DNA from: Gammaproteobacteria bacterium
GTDB lineage: Bacteria > Pseudomonadota > Gammaproteobacteria > Competibacterales > Competibacteraceae
NCBI GenBank assembly: GCA_024235135.1
Contig: JACKMZ010000010.1
Span: 59,547 to 123,546, forward strand
DNA: 64,000 bases
Direction: 5' to 3'
A program made the translations under genes and the position numbers. Positions within the stretch are counted from its first letter, which is position 1. Each line of letters starts with the position of its first letter. Under the pieces are notes generated by a model. The model searched no databases. It was given only the letters and a program-made list of their open reading frames with translations, and was not told where the DNA came from. Below are positions 1-9,050 of the stretch, in pieces.

Positions 1-2582
1 ACGGCGCCGCCAGCGACAACGACGAGTTCGTCGAACTCTACAACTTGTCCGAGCACTCCATCGATCTGGCCGGATTGCAGCTTTGGGATGCCGGCAACGG
101 CAACTGGTTTACCTTTCCCACCGGTAGCGTACTGGCGGCCGAGGGTTACGCCGTGGTGGTCGTGGGTGTGCAGTCGGGCGGCGCCTTGCCGGTCGTCGCA
201 ACCGGCAGTTTGGCTTTCGACGCCGGCCGTGGCTCAAGCCTGATCAATAACGGCGGCGACGATATCGCGCTCTACGATCCGACGGCCGACGAATACCTCC
301 AAGTGATCTTCAACGGCAATGCGGCCGACAATCCAACCGGCAGCTATAGCGGATTTTCCACGACCGCCCAGCGGGTCGGCGTCGTCGAGGATTTCGGCAG
401 CGACAGCGACGGGGTCTCCCTGGTGCGTTCGCCGGCCGGTGACAGCCACATCGTTTTGCACAACACGGTCGCCGCCGCGAACGCCAGTCCCGGCACGGCC
501 ATTGGCGCACCAAGCGGAGGTGGAACGGAAGTCGGCGCTTGCGGCGATTCGGCCACCTTGATCAGCGCCATTCAAGGCGACGGGGACAGCAGTCCGCTGG
601 TGAATCAAACGGTGACCATCGAAGCCGCGGTGGTCGGTAATTTCCAAGGCAGTCACGCGCTGGGTGGCTTTTACGTTGAGGAAGAGCCTTCCGATCAGGA
701 TGCCTCCGTCCACACTTCCGAGGGCTTGTTCATCGCGGCCGATACCCCGGTGGTGAAGGTGGGGGATATCGTCCGCGTCACGGGCACGGTGACCGAACAA
801 TACGGTCTGACCGCCCTGACCCAAGCCACGGTCGGCACCGCACCCTGTGGCACGATGACGATCGAGCCCACGCCGCTCGAATTGCCTTTCGACGAAGCCG
901 ACAACAACCCCGAATGGTATGAAGGCATGCGGGTACGCCTGCCCCAGGAACTCACGGTCACCGAAAATTACAATCTGGGCCGGTATGGGGAAATTCCCGT
1001 ATCCTCCAGCGGCCGCCTCTATACTCCGACCCAGGTCGCCCTACCTGGCCCCGCCGCCCTGGCCGTGGCGCAAGCCAACGCCGCGAATCGTCTGATCATC
1101 GACGACGGCGGCTTCGATCAGAATCCGGACCCTGTGATCTATCCCGATCCCGGTCTGACGGCCGAAAATACCTTGCGCAGCGGTTACACCGTGAGCGACG
1201 CCGTCGGCATTCTGGATTTCGCCTTTGGCGAATACCGATTGCAACCCACGCAAATCCCACAGTTCATTGCCAGCAATCCCCGCCAGGCGGCGCCCAATCT
1301 GACCCGAACCGGCAACTTGCGGGTCGCGAGCTTCAACGTGCTGAATTATTTCACCACCCTGGACGAAGGGACGGCCATTTGCGGTCCCGATCAGAATCTG
1401 GATTGCCGGGGCGCGAATAACGTCTCCGAATTCACCCGCCAACGCGCCAAGATCCTTAGCGCCATCGCGGCTTTGGACGCGGACATCGTCGGACTGATCG
1501 AATTGGAAAACAATCCTTCCGCTTCGCTGCAGGATCTGGTCGATGGATTAAACGAAAGTGCCGGCGCCGGCGCCTGGGATTATGTCGACACCGGTACCCT
1601 CGGCAGCGATGCGATCAAGCTGGGACTCATCTACAAACCGGCTTTCGTGACGCCAGTGGGAGCCTTCGCCATCCTGGACAGCAGCGTGGACCCAAGCTTC
1701 ATCGACACCAAGAACCGTCCCGCCCTGGCCCAGACCTTCCTGGAAACCGCGAACGGCGCGCGCCTGACCGTGGCCGTGAATCACTTTAAATCCAAAGGTT
1801 CGGCCTGCGACGATATTGGCGATCCCGATCTGGGCGATGGCCAAGGCAACTGCAATCGGACTCGCACGGACGCCGCCATCGCCCTGAGCCACTGGCTGGC
1901 GACCGATCCGACGAATTCGGGCGATCCCGATATTCTGATCATGGGCGACCTCAACGCCTACGCCAAGGAAGATCCCATTACGGCATTGACCGACGCGGGC
2001 TATACGAACCTGATCGCCCAGTTCATCGGCGAGGCGGCCTATTCCTACGTATTCTCCGGCGAATCCGGTTATCTGGATCATGCCCTGGCCAGCGCCAGCC
2101 TGTTGCCCCAAGTGGTCGGCGTGGCCGAGTGGCCGATCAACGCGGACGAACCCCACGCGCTGGATTACAACGAGGAGTTCAAATCGCCACAGCAGATCAT
2201 CGACTGGTATAGCCCCGATGCCTACCGCTCTTCCGATCACGACCCCGTGATCGTCGAATTGCAGGTGGATGGACCCGCACCGATCGATCTGGAATCGGCG
2301 ATTCGTGAATTGGCGACGAAGATCAGCGAGACGAACCCCGCTTTGTTTGTCGGACGTTTCACCGTGCTTCAGAAAGCCCGGCGCTTGGCTTTGACGATCC
2401 TGGCTAATCTGGCCGCCGAAGCGGTCGCCCTCGACAAAGACGAACTGGCCCGGCGTCTTCTGAATGACCTCTTGGACCGTATCGACGGCAATCCCGAACC
2501 CGCCGATTGGATGACAGCCTCATCTGAACAACGCGCCTTGGCCGACACGGTTCGTGGGCTGATCGATAAACTGTCGGATTAA
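1..2582 (+). CDS. ExeM/NucH-family extracellular endonuclease, 5' end outside window
   Basis: The reading frame is open from the first bases of the window, so the start and any signal peptide lie upstream. Domains in order: a lamin-tail (LTD) fold at the left edge (DEFVELYNLS, then a WDAGNGNWF stretch), an OB-fold-like region at about residues 160-270, and an endonuclease/exonuclease/phosphatase domain from about residue 425. The last has LRVASFNVLNYF, DADIVGLIELEN, ILIMGDLNAYAKEDP, YLDHAL and the closing SSDHDPV motif. The Cys-containing KSKGSACDD...GNCNRTRTDAA segment is typical of ExeM/NucH secreted nucleases, which degrade extracellular DNA for nutrients or biofilm release. A Leu/Ala-rich helical tail of about 90 residues follows the catalytic domain. 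Function is firm at family level; the substrate is inferred. Confidence 0.9.
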   Translation, partial: GAASDNDEFVELYNLSEHSIDLAGLQLWDAGNGNWFTFPTGSVLAAEGYAVVVVGVQSGGALPVVATGSLAFDAGRGSSLINNGGDDIALYDPTADEYLQVIFNGNAADNPTGSYSGFSTTAQRVGVVEDFGSDSDGVSLVRSPAGDSHIVLHNTVAAANASPGTAIGAPSGGGTEVGACGDSATLISAIQGDGDSSPLVNQTVTIEAAVVGNFQGSHALGGFYVEEEPSDQDASVHTSEGLFIAADTPVVKVGDIVRVTGTVTEQYGLTALTQATVGTAPCGTMTIEPTPLELPFDEADNNPEWYEGMRVRLPQELTVTENYNLGRYGEIPVSSSGRLYTPTQVALPGPAALAVAQANAANRLIIDDGGFDQNPDPVIYPDPGLTAENTLRSGYTVSDAVGILDFAFGEYRLQPTQIPQFIASNPRQAAPNLTRTGNLRVASFNVLNYFTTLDEGTAICGPDQNLDCRGANNVSEFTRQRAKILSAIAALDADIVGLIELENNPSASLQDLVDGLNESAGAGAWDYVDTGTLGSDAIKLGLIYKPAFVTPVGAFAILDSSVDPSFIDTKNRPALAQTFLETANGARLTVAVNHFKSKGSACDDIGDPDLGDGQGNCNRTRTDAAIALSHWLATDPTNSGDPDILIMGDLNAYAKEDPITALTDAGYTNLIAQFIGEAAYSYVFSGESGYLDHALASASLLPQVVGVAEWPINADEPHALDYNEEFKSPQQIIDWYSPDAYRSSDHDPVIVELQVDGPAPIDLESAIRELATKISETNPALFVGRFTVLQKARRLALTILANLAAEAVALDKDELARRLLNDLLDRIDGNPEPADWMTASSEQRALADTVRGLIDKLSD

Positions 2583-2670
2583 GGTCGGGATGAGCCGGGC
2601 GGGCAGGGAACAATCGGTTCATTTTGGACCGATTTTTTTCGAAACTGGCTCTGAACAGTTCAATGTGAAC

Positions 2671-2710
2671 CGCTGGCGGGCCAAACTGAACCGGCCCACC
2701 AGCGTTTTTT
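2671..2710 (+). terminator. Rho-independent terminator after the nuclease gene
   Basis: A 12-bp stem with one mismatch (CGCTGGCGGGCC pairing with GGCCCACCAGCG around an AAACTGAACC loop) is followed at once by six T residues. It lies about 90 bp after the nuclease stop codon and works only in the plus orientation, because the minus side has no T-tract. Confidence 0.8.
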
Positions 2711-2764
2711 GCCTGGAACCTTGGCTTTCTTCTGCCCGATGGGCAGGCGGGACTCGAAACCGAC

Positions 2765-3115
2765 TTACTGCAAGCGGTGTAAGCGCCGGGATTTATTCAG
2801 CATCGGTTTGCTATGAGAGTACCGCTTTTCCAGCCAGTGTACCCAGGAAAGCAGCTGTTGCTCGCCAATCCCCAGTTTGGCGGACAATGCGCGAGTCGTG
2901 ATGACCGGCTCGTTCTGCTCGGTCAGCGCATCAGGCTGAAAGGTGAACCCGTAAATCGCCTTCATGGCGTCGGCGATGATGGTTTCCACCTGGTCACGGA
3001 TCACCGGGGGTGTACGATCATCCAGCAGATAACTGGCGGCATGATCCCAACCCTGAGCCGTGGGTCCGGCCTGAAAAACCCGCAGGGCGTCGGCGATGTT
3101 ATTGAATTGGTTCAT
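2765..3115 (-). CDS. Hypothetical protein, 116 aa
   Basis: I do not recognise this protein. The start is supported by a GGGAGG ribosome-binding site six bases upstream of the ATG. The sequence is soluble and largely helical. Residues about 75-100 (ITTRALSAKLGIGEQQLLSWVHWLEKR) resemble a helix-turn-helix or small winged segment, and the C-terminus is basic. It stands alone between the nuclease terminator and the IS200/IS605-like element, so context gives no role. It could be a small regulator or a passenger gene of the neighbouring mobile element. Confidence 0.55.
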   Translation of the reverse strand: MNQFNNIADALRVFQAGPTAQGWDHAASYLLDDRTPPVIRDQVETIIADAMKAIYGFTFQPDALTEQNEPVITTRALSAKLGIGEQQLLSWVHWLEKRYSHSKPMLNKSRRLHRLQ

Positions 3116-3321
3116 ATGAACCTCCCAGTGTGACAGGCGAGCAACAAGTGATCTTCGATTCGGACGCCGTACCCGAACGGGTTAGCGGCATGCCTGATAT
3201 TTATTGAGCAAATCTCAGGCCATCTCGACTATCGGCACGCCAATACGGAGGGAATACGGTCATAGTCGAGCCGTGACCGGGGGGTTTCCGACAAGAATCC
3301 TCCGATCACGGCTTGTGATTC

Positions 3322-3942
3322 CTACAAACTTGTCAATCCTTCACTGCGTAGGTGTCGCAGGGACGCGACATCGCATAAAACATTGATCGCGCCGACCCCG
3401 TCGGCGTTTTCCTCGAAACCGCAGGCCACGCAGGCGAAGCGGGCTTGGGTGCGGCGATTGTCCGCCGAGACATGGCCGCAACCAGGACAAGTGCGACTGG
3501 TGTTGCGCGGCGGAACGGCAATGAGGCGTCCGCCATTCCACGCCAGCTTGTAATCGAGTTGACGGCGACACTCGAACCAGCCTTGGTCGAGGATGGCTTT
3601 GTTCAGGCCGGACTTGGCTCGGACGTTTTTTCCCGGTGTCTCGGCGTTGCCCGCTGCTGACTTGGACAGTTTCCGCACCGGCAAGTCCTCGATACACACC
3701 ATCGCGTGGTTTTGGCTGATCGCGGTCGAGGTCTTGTGCAGGTAGTCGCGGCGGGCGTTGCCGATCCGGGTATGGAGGCGCTGGACGCGGGCTTTGGCCT
3801 TTTGCCAGTTGTGGCTGAATTTGAGTTTGTGGCTCAGCGCCTGATTGAACACGAACCGGCACGAACCCGCAAAGCCACGCATTTGCCGCGCCTGCTGGCC
3901 ATCTGGCATCAGTTCGTATTGATAGGCTTGAAGGCGTTGCAT
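3322..3942 (-). pseudogene. tnpB: Internally deleted TnpB (IS605 OrfB)
   Basis: The first ~36 residues (MQRLQAYQYELMPDGQQARQ...CRFVFNQAL) are a normal TnpB N-terminus. The frame then passes directly into the late part of the protein (KFSHNWQKAKARVQRLHTRIGNARRDYLHK). The RuvC-II glutamate (MVCIEDL), the zinc ribbon (CPGCGH...CVACG) and the RuvC-III region (ENADGVGAIN) remain. Full TnpB proteins are about 360-400 aa; this one is 206. The lost part would hold the helical recognition region and the RuvC-I aspartate, so nuclease activity is not expected. The deletion keeps the frame. The C-terminus after GAINVL also looks altered. The start codon overlaps that of tnpA on the other strand. Confidence 0.8.
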
Positions 3943-4378
3943 GGCTCGATCATGCTCTTGCTCTATCAGTGATGACAACGAGATTAGACACGGACGGCAC
4001 TGTGTTTTTAAGAGGCGCGTCCATTGGGTCTTTGTGGCGAAATATCGCCGCCGCGTGTTTGATGGCGACGCCATCAACCGGCGGCGCTCCATCTTCGCCA
4101 AGGTCTGCACCGACTTCGAGGCGCAACTGATCGAGATGGACGGCGAGGACGATCACGTTCACCTGTTGCTGGAATACCTGCCCAAGGTGGCCGTCTCCAA
4201 CCTCGTGAACAGCCTCAAGGGCGTGTCCAGCCGCCTGCCGCGCAAGGAACGACCCGACATTCAGAAACGCTACTGGAAGGGCGGGCTGTGGTCGCCGTCC
4301 TACTTCGCCGCCTCCTGTGGCGGTGCGCCGATCTCCATCGTGCGCCAGTACATCGAACAGCAGCAGACACCCCACTGA
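3941..4378 (+). CDS. tnpA: IS200/IS605 transposase TnpA (Y1 HUH)
   Basis: A Y1 transposase that cuts and joins single-stranded ends of the element. The HUH metal site is visible as DDHVHLLLEY, and the catalytic tyrosine lies in VRQYIEQQQTPH at the C-terminus. The core RHCVFKRRVHWVFVAKYRRRVF and KGVSSRLPRK...LWSPSYFAASCGGAPISIVRQYIEQ are typical. Family members usually begin a few residues before RHCVF. The only in-frame ATG is at 3941, which would add about ten odd residues, so the true start is uncertain. The protein looks complete and possibly active. Confidence 0.85.
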   Translation: MARSCSCSISDDNEIRHGRHCVFKRRVHWVFVAKYRRRVFDGDAINRRRSIFAKVCTDFEAQLIEMDGEDDHVHLLLEYLPKVAVSNLVNSLKGVSSRLPRKERPDIQKRYWKGGLWSPSYFAASCGGAPISIVRQYIEQQQTPH

Positions 4379-4391
4379 AAACCAAAGACAA

Positions 4392-4439
4392 GGACGGCTA
4401 CGCCGTCCGCGCTATCCTTCCCCGCCCTGAACGACGGGG
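4392..4439 (+). repeat. Two subterminal hairpins of the IS200/IS605 element
   Basis: Just after tnpA, a 7-bp perfect hairpin (GGACGGC/GCCGTCC, 4392-4408) is followed by a 5-bp hairpin (CCCCG/CGGGG, 4420-4439). Sequences of the form CCCCGCCCTGAACG-CGGGGC are usual at IS605-family ends, where TnpA binds them as single-stranded hairpins. The rest of 4440-4737 shows no gene I can support. Confidence 0.6.
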
Positions 4440-4737
4440 CTTGTCGCGCACCGGGTCAGTTTTCGCGTTGTGTAACCGCTCGCTGGCGACTATGTTTTGC
4501 AAACCAACTACATTTTTACTTTTTCGTTGACACCGGCAGGTAGAGAGTGGAGGGTTCGCTTGGGGAGGACGCCCATGATCGCGGTCGACTGACCGTTCCG
4601 CGGCGACATGCCCCGCTTCCCTAGCACTGCCGGTGCATGATCTCGCCGCACGGAGTTGATGGAAATTGCTCAAGCGTTCCACGATGCTATTCTGCGCGGC
4701 AGTTGAATTGTCCATTTTCACTCTGGAGATCTTACCA

Positions 4738-5154
4738 GTGATTGTTCGCCTGCCTGTTTCAGCCGATGTACTTTATCTGCTTATCGAACACATCGATCGC
4801 CTCGTTCAGGAACACAATAGTGCCGAACCGGAGGCGTTCATGCCAAAAATCACAGCGGAGGAGTATTACCGTGGAGAAGCCGACTGGAGTTTGGCGTTGG
4901 AATGGCGAACGCGGCAGGGCGTCGCATCTTTCAATCTGTATGCCAGCGAATCGCAAATTTGCATGTCCTATATCTTCCTGCGTGAGGCCGTAACACCGGA
5001 AACTTGGGGCCAACTTCTACGGCACAGGGATCGGGTGGGCTGGAACAAGGTCATCGACTACATTACTACCCTGGGTCATCTGGGCGTCTGGAATCATGAA
5101 ATCAAACGCCTGGAATGGGAAATCACGCGCCGCAAGCAAGTGGCAGACGCTTAG
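4738..5154 (+). CDS. Hypothetical protein, 138 aa
   Basis: I do not recognise this protein. The frame is open from a TTG at 4666. I prefer the GTG at 4738, because GGAGA lies eight bases upstream and the extra upstream residues look untranslated. The protein is soluble, acidic and rich in aromatics (EEYYRGEADWSLALEWRTRQGVASFNLY...), with a helical C-terminus ending in basic residues. It lies 34 bp before the FkbM methyltransferase gene on the same strand, so the two may share a transcript. Confidence 0.55.
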   Translation: MIVRLPVSADVLYLLIEHIDRLVQEHNSAEPEAFMPKITAEEYYRGEADWSLALEWRTRQGVASFNLYASESQICMSYIFLREAVTPETWGQLLRHRDRVGWNKVIDYITTLGHLGVWNHEIKRLEWEITRRKQVADA

Positions 5155-5188
5155 CGTTGACCGCCGTCCCGGAAACCGAAGCGACGCT

Positions 5189-5938
5189 ATGACCTCGTTA
5201 GCGCGTTGGCGTGGGCTAACTCGTTCGCTGCTGATGTACTACGGCATACCTTTACGTGGGCGGCGCATGCGACGTTTCTACGCGCCATTCATTCAGCCTG
5301 GCGATCTGTGCTTCGACCTGGGCTCGCACGTGGGCAATCGCGTGCGGGTCTGGCGACAGCTCGGTGCCCAGGTCGTGGCCATCGAACCGCAAATCGATTG
5401 TCTGCGCATGCTCCATCGGCTTTATGGCCGCGATCCCAACGTCAGCATCGTTCCCCTGGCGGTGGGAAGCACGCCGGGGCAGGCACATTTGCTGGTCAGC
5501 GATCGCGCGTTGACCGTGAGTACTTTGTCAGCCGCATGGACCCAGCAGGTCAGTGGCGATCCCACGTTTGCCGGGATTCACTGGGACCCGACCCAGACGG
5601 TGGAAGTTACCACCCTGGATCGACTGGTGGAACAGTACGGCCGACCGGCTTTCGTCAAAATCGATGTGGAAGGCTACGAGGCTGACGTGCTGACCGGGCT
5701 TTCCACGGCCCTGCCGGCTTTGTCGTTTGAATACATTCCCGCTGCCAAGGACTGGGCGCTGCGCTGTGTCGAACGCCTCGCCGAATTAGGGGATTACGCT
5801 TACAACTGGTCCGTCGGCGAAACCCACCGTATGGTGGGCTCCGAATGGTTGACGCCAACCGCTGTCACCCATTTTCTAAAAAGTCTGAATCCGCAAGGAC
5901 GCTCAGGCGATATTTACGCCCGTTTGCTAGCGCCGTAG
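5189..5938 (+). CDS. FkbM-family SAM-dependent methyltransferase
   Basis: A class I methyltransferase of the FkbM (Methyltransf_21) type, which usually O-methylates sugars or natural products. The SAM site is CFDLGSHVGNRVRVWRQLGAQVVAIEPQ, and the family hallmark FVKIDVEGYEADVLTGL follows about 110 residues later. The frame is open to 5096, but the ATG at 5189 avoids overlap with the preceding gene and gives the normal length of about 250 aa. It meets the next gene tail to tail with no spacer and no terminator. The acceptor substrate cannot be read from the sequence. Confidence 0.85.
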   Translation: MTSLARWRGLTRSLLMYYGIPLRGRRMRRFYAPFIQPGDLCFDLGSHVGNRVRVWRQLGAQVVAIEPQIDCLRMLHRLYGRDPNVSIVPLAVGSTPGQAHLLVSDRALTVSTLSAAWTQQVSGDPTFAGIHWDPTQTVEVTTLDRLVEQYGRPAFVKIDVEGYEADVLTGLSTALPALSFEYIPAAKDWALRCVERLAELGDYAYNWSVGETHRMVGSEWLTPTAVTHFLKSLNPQGRSGDIYARLLAP

Positions 5939-7573
5939 TCACCGCCCAGCTTGTAGAATCCGGGTATCTTCCCGCGTGCTGAACGCATCCAGCAGTAACG
6001 TTCCGAGTTCGCTGGTTCTAGCAATCGGTTCCCGGCGTGGGAAAAATCCCGGCGTGAATCCTGCCATCGCCAGCGTCGCCATGATGTCGGCTTGCCGACC
6101 AATCACATGTACCGGCACATCCCAAGGCGCTCCGACGCCCGTCACGCTGGCCTGGGGCTGATGATCGCCTAGCACGACGAACAAGGCGTTCGGCCTTGCC
6201 CATGTCCGCACGTAACCGGCCAGCCAGGTCAGTTCATAGGCCAGCGTATCCACATAGGCCGTTTGGAATTGCAGCCAGGCGTCGGTTTTTTTCAACGCCG
6301 CCGCCACCGCTTCCGGCGGAAATGGATTCGGCGACAGGACGCGATCCCAGTCCGGCTGATACACCGGTGTGGGGCGAAACGGATTGTGACTGGAAATGGT
6401 CGGGAAAAACACCAGCAAGGGTTGATGCCGGGGCGCTTCTATCTCGACCCGGTGAAAGTGGGCCAGACTGTATTGATCCGGGATACGCCACCACCCGAAA
6501 GCCGGTCCCTGATAGTTCAGACTGGCCGCATCGTAGATGTGTTCGAAACCATAGAATCCCCCCTCCGGCCATGCCTGCCGGAGTCCTGGCATCAAGGCCA
6601 CGGCGCGGTAACCTAGCGTCTGAAAATGCCGCGCCCAGGTATCGCGATGACTGGTTAACACCCGCTGATAATCCCCTTCGTCATGCAGGTCGATACCGGT
6701 CAGAAAACTCGAATGCGCTAGCCAGGACGATCCCCCGAACGTCGGCGAAGTAACGAATGCCGATACCGCCCATCGCCCGGATTCCTCCACCGCCGCCGCC
6801 AGATCGCGGTATTGGGGTTCCAATCGCTCGCGAAAGCGCGGTTTATCGAATGTCGTGGCGCCATAGGATTCGATGAAAATGACGAAAACATCCGCCCCCT
6901 TCAGTCGCTCCAAATCGGCTTTGGCCATGATCGGACCCGGTAGGTTTCGCTCGTCACCCCAAAGAGCTGTCAGCACGAAACCGATCTGCCGGGCATAGGT
7001 CGCCGTCACGGGAATGGAGAACCAGTATTCCGCCGTCACGTCCCGACTGGCCTTGCCCACGATAAAAGAGGCCAACAGCAGCGCGGCCATTCCCCCCAGC
7101 GTGCGACGTGTCGGGGCATACGCCAAGCCTTTCCACAAGCGCCCCAGGCACCAGCGCAGCAACAAAAAGAGGCCCACCAGCAGCCCCAGGATCGTACCCA
7201 GGAGTAACACTGCCCAGCCCAGCGGGGCGGCCTCGATCAGCATGGCCGAGACTTGCGGCAGATGTTGCGCATCCCAATACAGATTGATCGGACGACCATA
7301 CAAGGCCGGGGCCGTCACATCGGCATAGCGGCCCAACACCAGCAATATCAGGAACAACGCCAACCCGGTTCGCCAGAACGGGCGCGGCGGCCGGCGGAAC
7401 TCGGCGTACAACGCCAGCGCCAGCGCCAGTACGGTCAATTCGATGGATAGCTCATTGGAATAGCGTATCCACAAAGTCGGCCAGAGATTGTGAAAGGTCA
7501 ACAAAAAATTCAGCAGGAACAGGGCTGCGCCCAGACCCAACCACGGCCCGACATTCCGCATTACAGTCGCCAT
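5939..7573 (-). CDS. LTA synthase-like membrane-anchored sulfatase/phosphotransferase
   Basis: About five transmembrane segments in the first ~190 residues are followed by a periplasmic sulfatase-fold domain. ADVFVIFIESYGATTF is the first metal-site motif. PTFGGSSWLAHSSFLTG carries the likely catalytic threonine and FVVLGDHQPQ the second metal site. This layout is shared by lipoteichoic acid synthases and phosphoethanolamine or phosphoglycerol transferases, which move a head group from a phospholipid to an envelope glycan or lipid. In a Gram-negative cell, envelope glycan decoration is the likely role. The gene starts 12 bp after the yceI-like stop on the same strand, suggesting an operon with the CDP-alcohol transferase. 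Confidence 0.85.
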   Translation of the reverse strand: MATVMRNVGPWLGLGAALFLLNFLLTFHNLWPTLWIRYSNELSIELTVLALALALYAEFRRPPRPFWRTGLALFLILLVLGRYADVTAPALYGRPINLYWDAQHLPQVSAMLIEAAPLGWAVLLLGTILGLLVGLFLLLRWCLGRLWKGLAYAPTRRTLGGMAALLLASFIVGKASRDVTAEYWFSIPVTATYARQIGFVLTALWGDERNLPGPIMAKADLERLKGADVFVIFIESYGATTFDKPRFRERLEPQYRDLAAAVEESGRWAVSAFVTSPTFGGSSWLAHSSFLTGIDLHDEGDYQRVLTSHRDTWARHFQTLGYRAVALMPGLRQAWPEGGFYGFEHIYDAASLNYQGPAFGWWRIPDQYSLAHFHRVEIEAPRHQPLLVFFPTISSHNPFRPTPVYQPDWDRVLSPNPFPPEAVAAALKKTDAWLQFQTAYVDTLAYELTWLAGYVRTWARPNALFVVLGDHQPQASVTGVGAPWDVPVHVIGRQADIMATLAMAGFTPGFFPRREPIARTSELGTLLLDAFSTREDTRILQAGR

Positions 7574-7585
7574 GATCCGGGTCGC

Positions 7586-8209
7586 TTATTGTCGGATCGC
7601 TTGGAATTCCAGCAGCAATTCCACCTCGTCGCCCACCCAGCCGTTGGCTACCGCGTAATTCATGCCGTAGGCACTGCGCTTGAAACTGCCATGAGCGGAA
7701 ACACCGATTTCGTAGGCTCCAGGCGGTACGGGCGAAACGCCGCTTTTGTTCCAGGTGGCATTCAGAGTCACCGGCAGTGTTTTTCCGAGCAGCGTCAATT
7801 GTCCGTGGATCACGAAATCCTTTTCCCCTTGGCGTACGGCATCGGCCGCCGTAAAGGTGATCTCCGGAAACTCGGCGCTGTTTAAGAAATCCGCACTGCG
7901 GAGATGATCGTCCCGCTTGCGATGATTGGTAAAAACGCTGTCGGCCGTGATGACCACCTTGATTTTGGACAAAGCGCCGCTGGCCTCGTCGAAAGTGAAA
8001 GACCCCCGCGCCTTGCGGAACATGCCCAGAACCTTGGTATACCCGACATGGTCCACCCAAAAACCGACGCTGAGATGATCGGGATCGATAACATAGTCGG
8101 CCGGTTCCGCAACGGCCGGCCGATGGCCTGCGAGCAGCAGCGTGCACAGCAAGATGAATCCAAACCCGAAGGGGCGATGGTCGACGTTGGAATGGTGGTT
8201 TATCGTCAC
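7586..8209 (-). CDS. YceI-family periplasmic lipid-binding protein
   Basis: A secreted beta-barrel (lipocalin-like) protein that usually binds polyisoprenoid lipids. A hydrophobic signal peptide (FGFGFILLCTLLLAG...AVA) ends before EPADYVIDPDHLSVGFWVDH, and the family regions GSFTFDEASGALSKIKVVITADSVFTNH and FKRSAYGMNYAV are clear. The frame is open far upstream, but a GTG at 8209 overlaps the stop of the CDP-alcohol transferase gene as GTGA and places the signal peptide at the N-terminus. That indicates translational coupling. Confidence 0.9.
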   Translation of the reverse strand: MTINHHSNVDHRPFGFGFILLCTLLLAGHRPAVAEPADYVIDPDHLSVGFWVDHVGYTKVLGMFRKARGSFTFDEASGALSKIKVVITADSVFTNHRKRDDHLRSADFLNSAEFPEITFTAADAVRQGEKDFVIHGQLTLLGKTLPVTLNATWNKSGVSPVPPGAYEIGVSAHGSFKRSAYGMNYAVANGWVGDEVELLLEFQAIRQ

Positions 8210-8970
8210 GGAATCGGTCCTCCTGCGGTGGGAAGTTGCGCATGACGCGCCAACCATAGGGTATCCACGGTAAACGATGCAATTAGCGACGCCAAACCCA
8301 ATCCCGCCAAGCCTGTAGCCCAATCGGCGCTGACCACGGGACTCAGGCCGACGATGAGCAACACCGTCTGCAACACGCAGACGGTCTGACGCCGGCGGCT
8401 GTACGGCAAGGGACGGCGCAACCAGGGCCACACACAAGCCGCGCCCACGAACAGATAACGCAACGCCCCCGAGCCGAGCACCCACCACCCCGCTTTCTGC
8501 ATCTGCCACAATAATATAGCCAGTACCGCGATCAACAAGGCATCGGTTTCCATATCGAAACGCGCCCCGAAATCGCTGACCGTACGGGTGAATCGCGCCA
8601 GCCACCCATCCAGACCGTCCAGCAACAGCGTCGTCGTGGCCAGTCCAATCAGTACCCAGCCGGCCTGAAACGTCTGTTGCGGGTGGCCGATGAAACCCAT
8701 CAACAAAGCCACCAGCGCCGCGCGCGCCAACGTCACCCGATTGGCCGGCGAGAAATGACGAATGGGTGCGTGGTAACGCAAATAAAGCAGGAGCAAACCC
8801 ACCATCAGCCCGAAAACGCCCAATACCTGCCAGACGAACGACATCGGCAAGCCGAAGGCGATTTTTTTCCAGATCGCCAAACCGCTCAACAGCAACCCGA
8901 CCCATAGCAGGTTAAACAGGGTGCTGAGCAGGAGCGAAGAACGGGGGACGGATTTCAGTGCTTGGGACAC
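8206..8970 (-). CDS. CDP-alcohol phosphatidyltransferase-family membrane enzyme
   Basis: An integral membrane enzyme that joins a CDP-activated lipid to an alcohol head group. The signature DGx2ARx8Gx3Dx3D is perfect at about residues 121-143 (DGWLAR...DFGARFDMETD). Six or so hydrophobic helices surround it. The start is GTG. About 80 N-terminal residues precede the usual catalytic helix. The gene is divergent from the dehydrogenase/PTPS-like/glycosyltransferase set starting at 9051 and is coupled to yceI. The head-group acceptor is unknown; it need not be glycerol phosphate. Confidence 0.85.
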   Translation of the reverse strand: MSQALKSVPRSSLLLSTLFNLLWVGLLLSGLAIWKKIAFGLPMSFVWQVLGVFGLMVGLLLLYLRYHAPIRHFSPANRVTLARAALVALLMGFIGHPQQTFQAGWVLIGLATTTLLLDGLDGWLARFTRTVSDFGARFDMETDALLIAVLAILLWQMQKAGWWVLGSGALRYLFVGAACVWPWLRRPLPYSRRRQTVCVLQTVLLIVGLSPVVSADWATGLAGLGLASLIASFTVDTLWLARHAQLPTAGGPIP

Positions 8971-9050
8971 GGCGTAGTATCATCGGCAACGGCGACGGGC
9001 CGCTGCATATTAATCCTTTGGCCGGCCGTTGAGCAGAGGATTTCGAACCC

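Larger units (their letters stand above)
3200..4450. mobile_element. IS200/IS605-family element (divergent tnpA and damaged tnpB), ends approximate
   Basis: The element carries divergent tnpA (plus) and tnpB (minus) genes, the usual IS605 arrangement, with subterminal hairpins beyond tnpA. Elements of this family move as single strands and leave no target duplications or terminal inverted repeats, so the exact ends cannot be read by eye. The limits given are estimates. The tnpB-side flank (about 3180-3321) would hold the right end and, if still present, the guide-RNA (omegaRNA) region. TnpA looks intact while TnpB is internally deleted. Confidence 0.75.

Noticed and set aside
1548..2240. 230-aa minus-strand ORF inside the nuclease gene
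   Set aside because: It lies fully within the plus-strand nuclease frame with clear catalytic motifs. It is a shadow of GC-rich coding DNA.
7586..8905. YceI as a 439-aa fusion reading through to 8905
   Set aside because: The upstream part overlaps the CDP-alcohol transferase in another frame. A GTG at 8209 followed by a signal peptide is the natural start.
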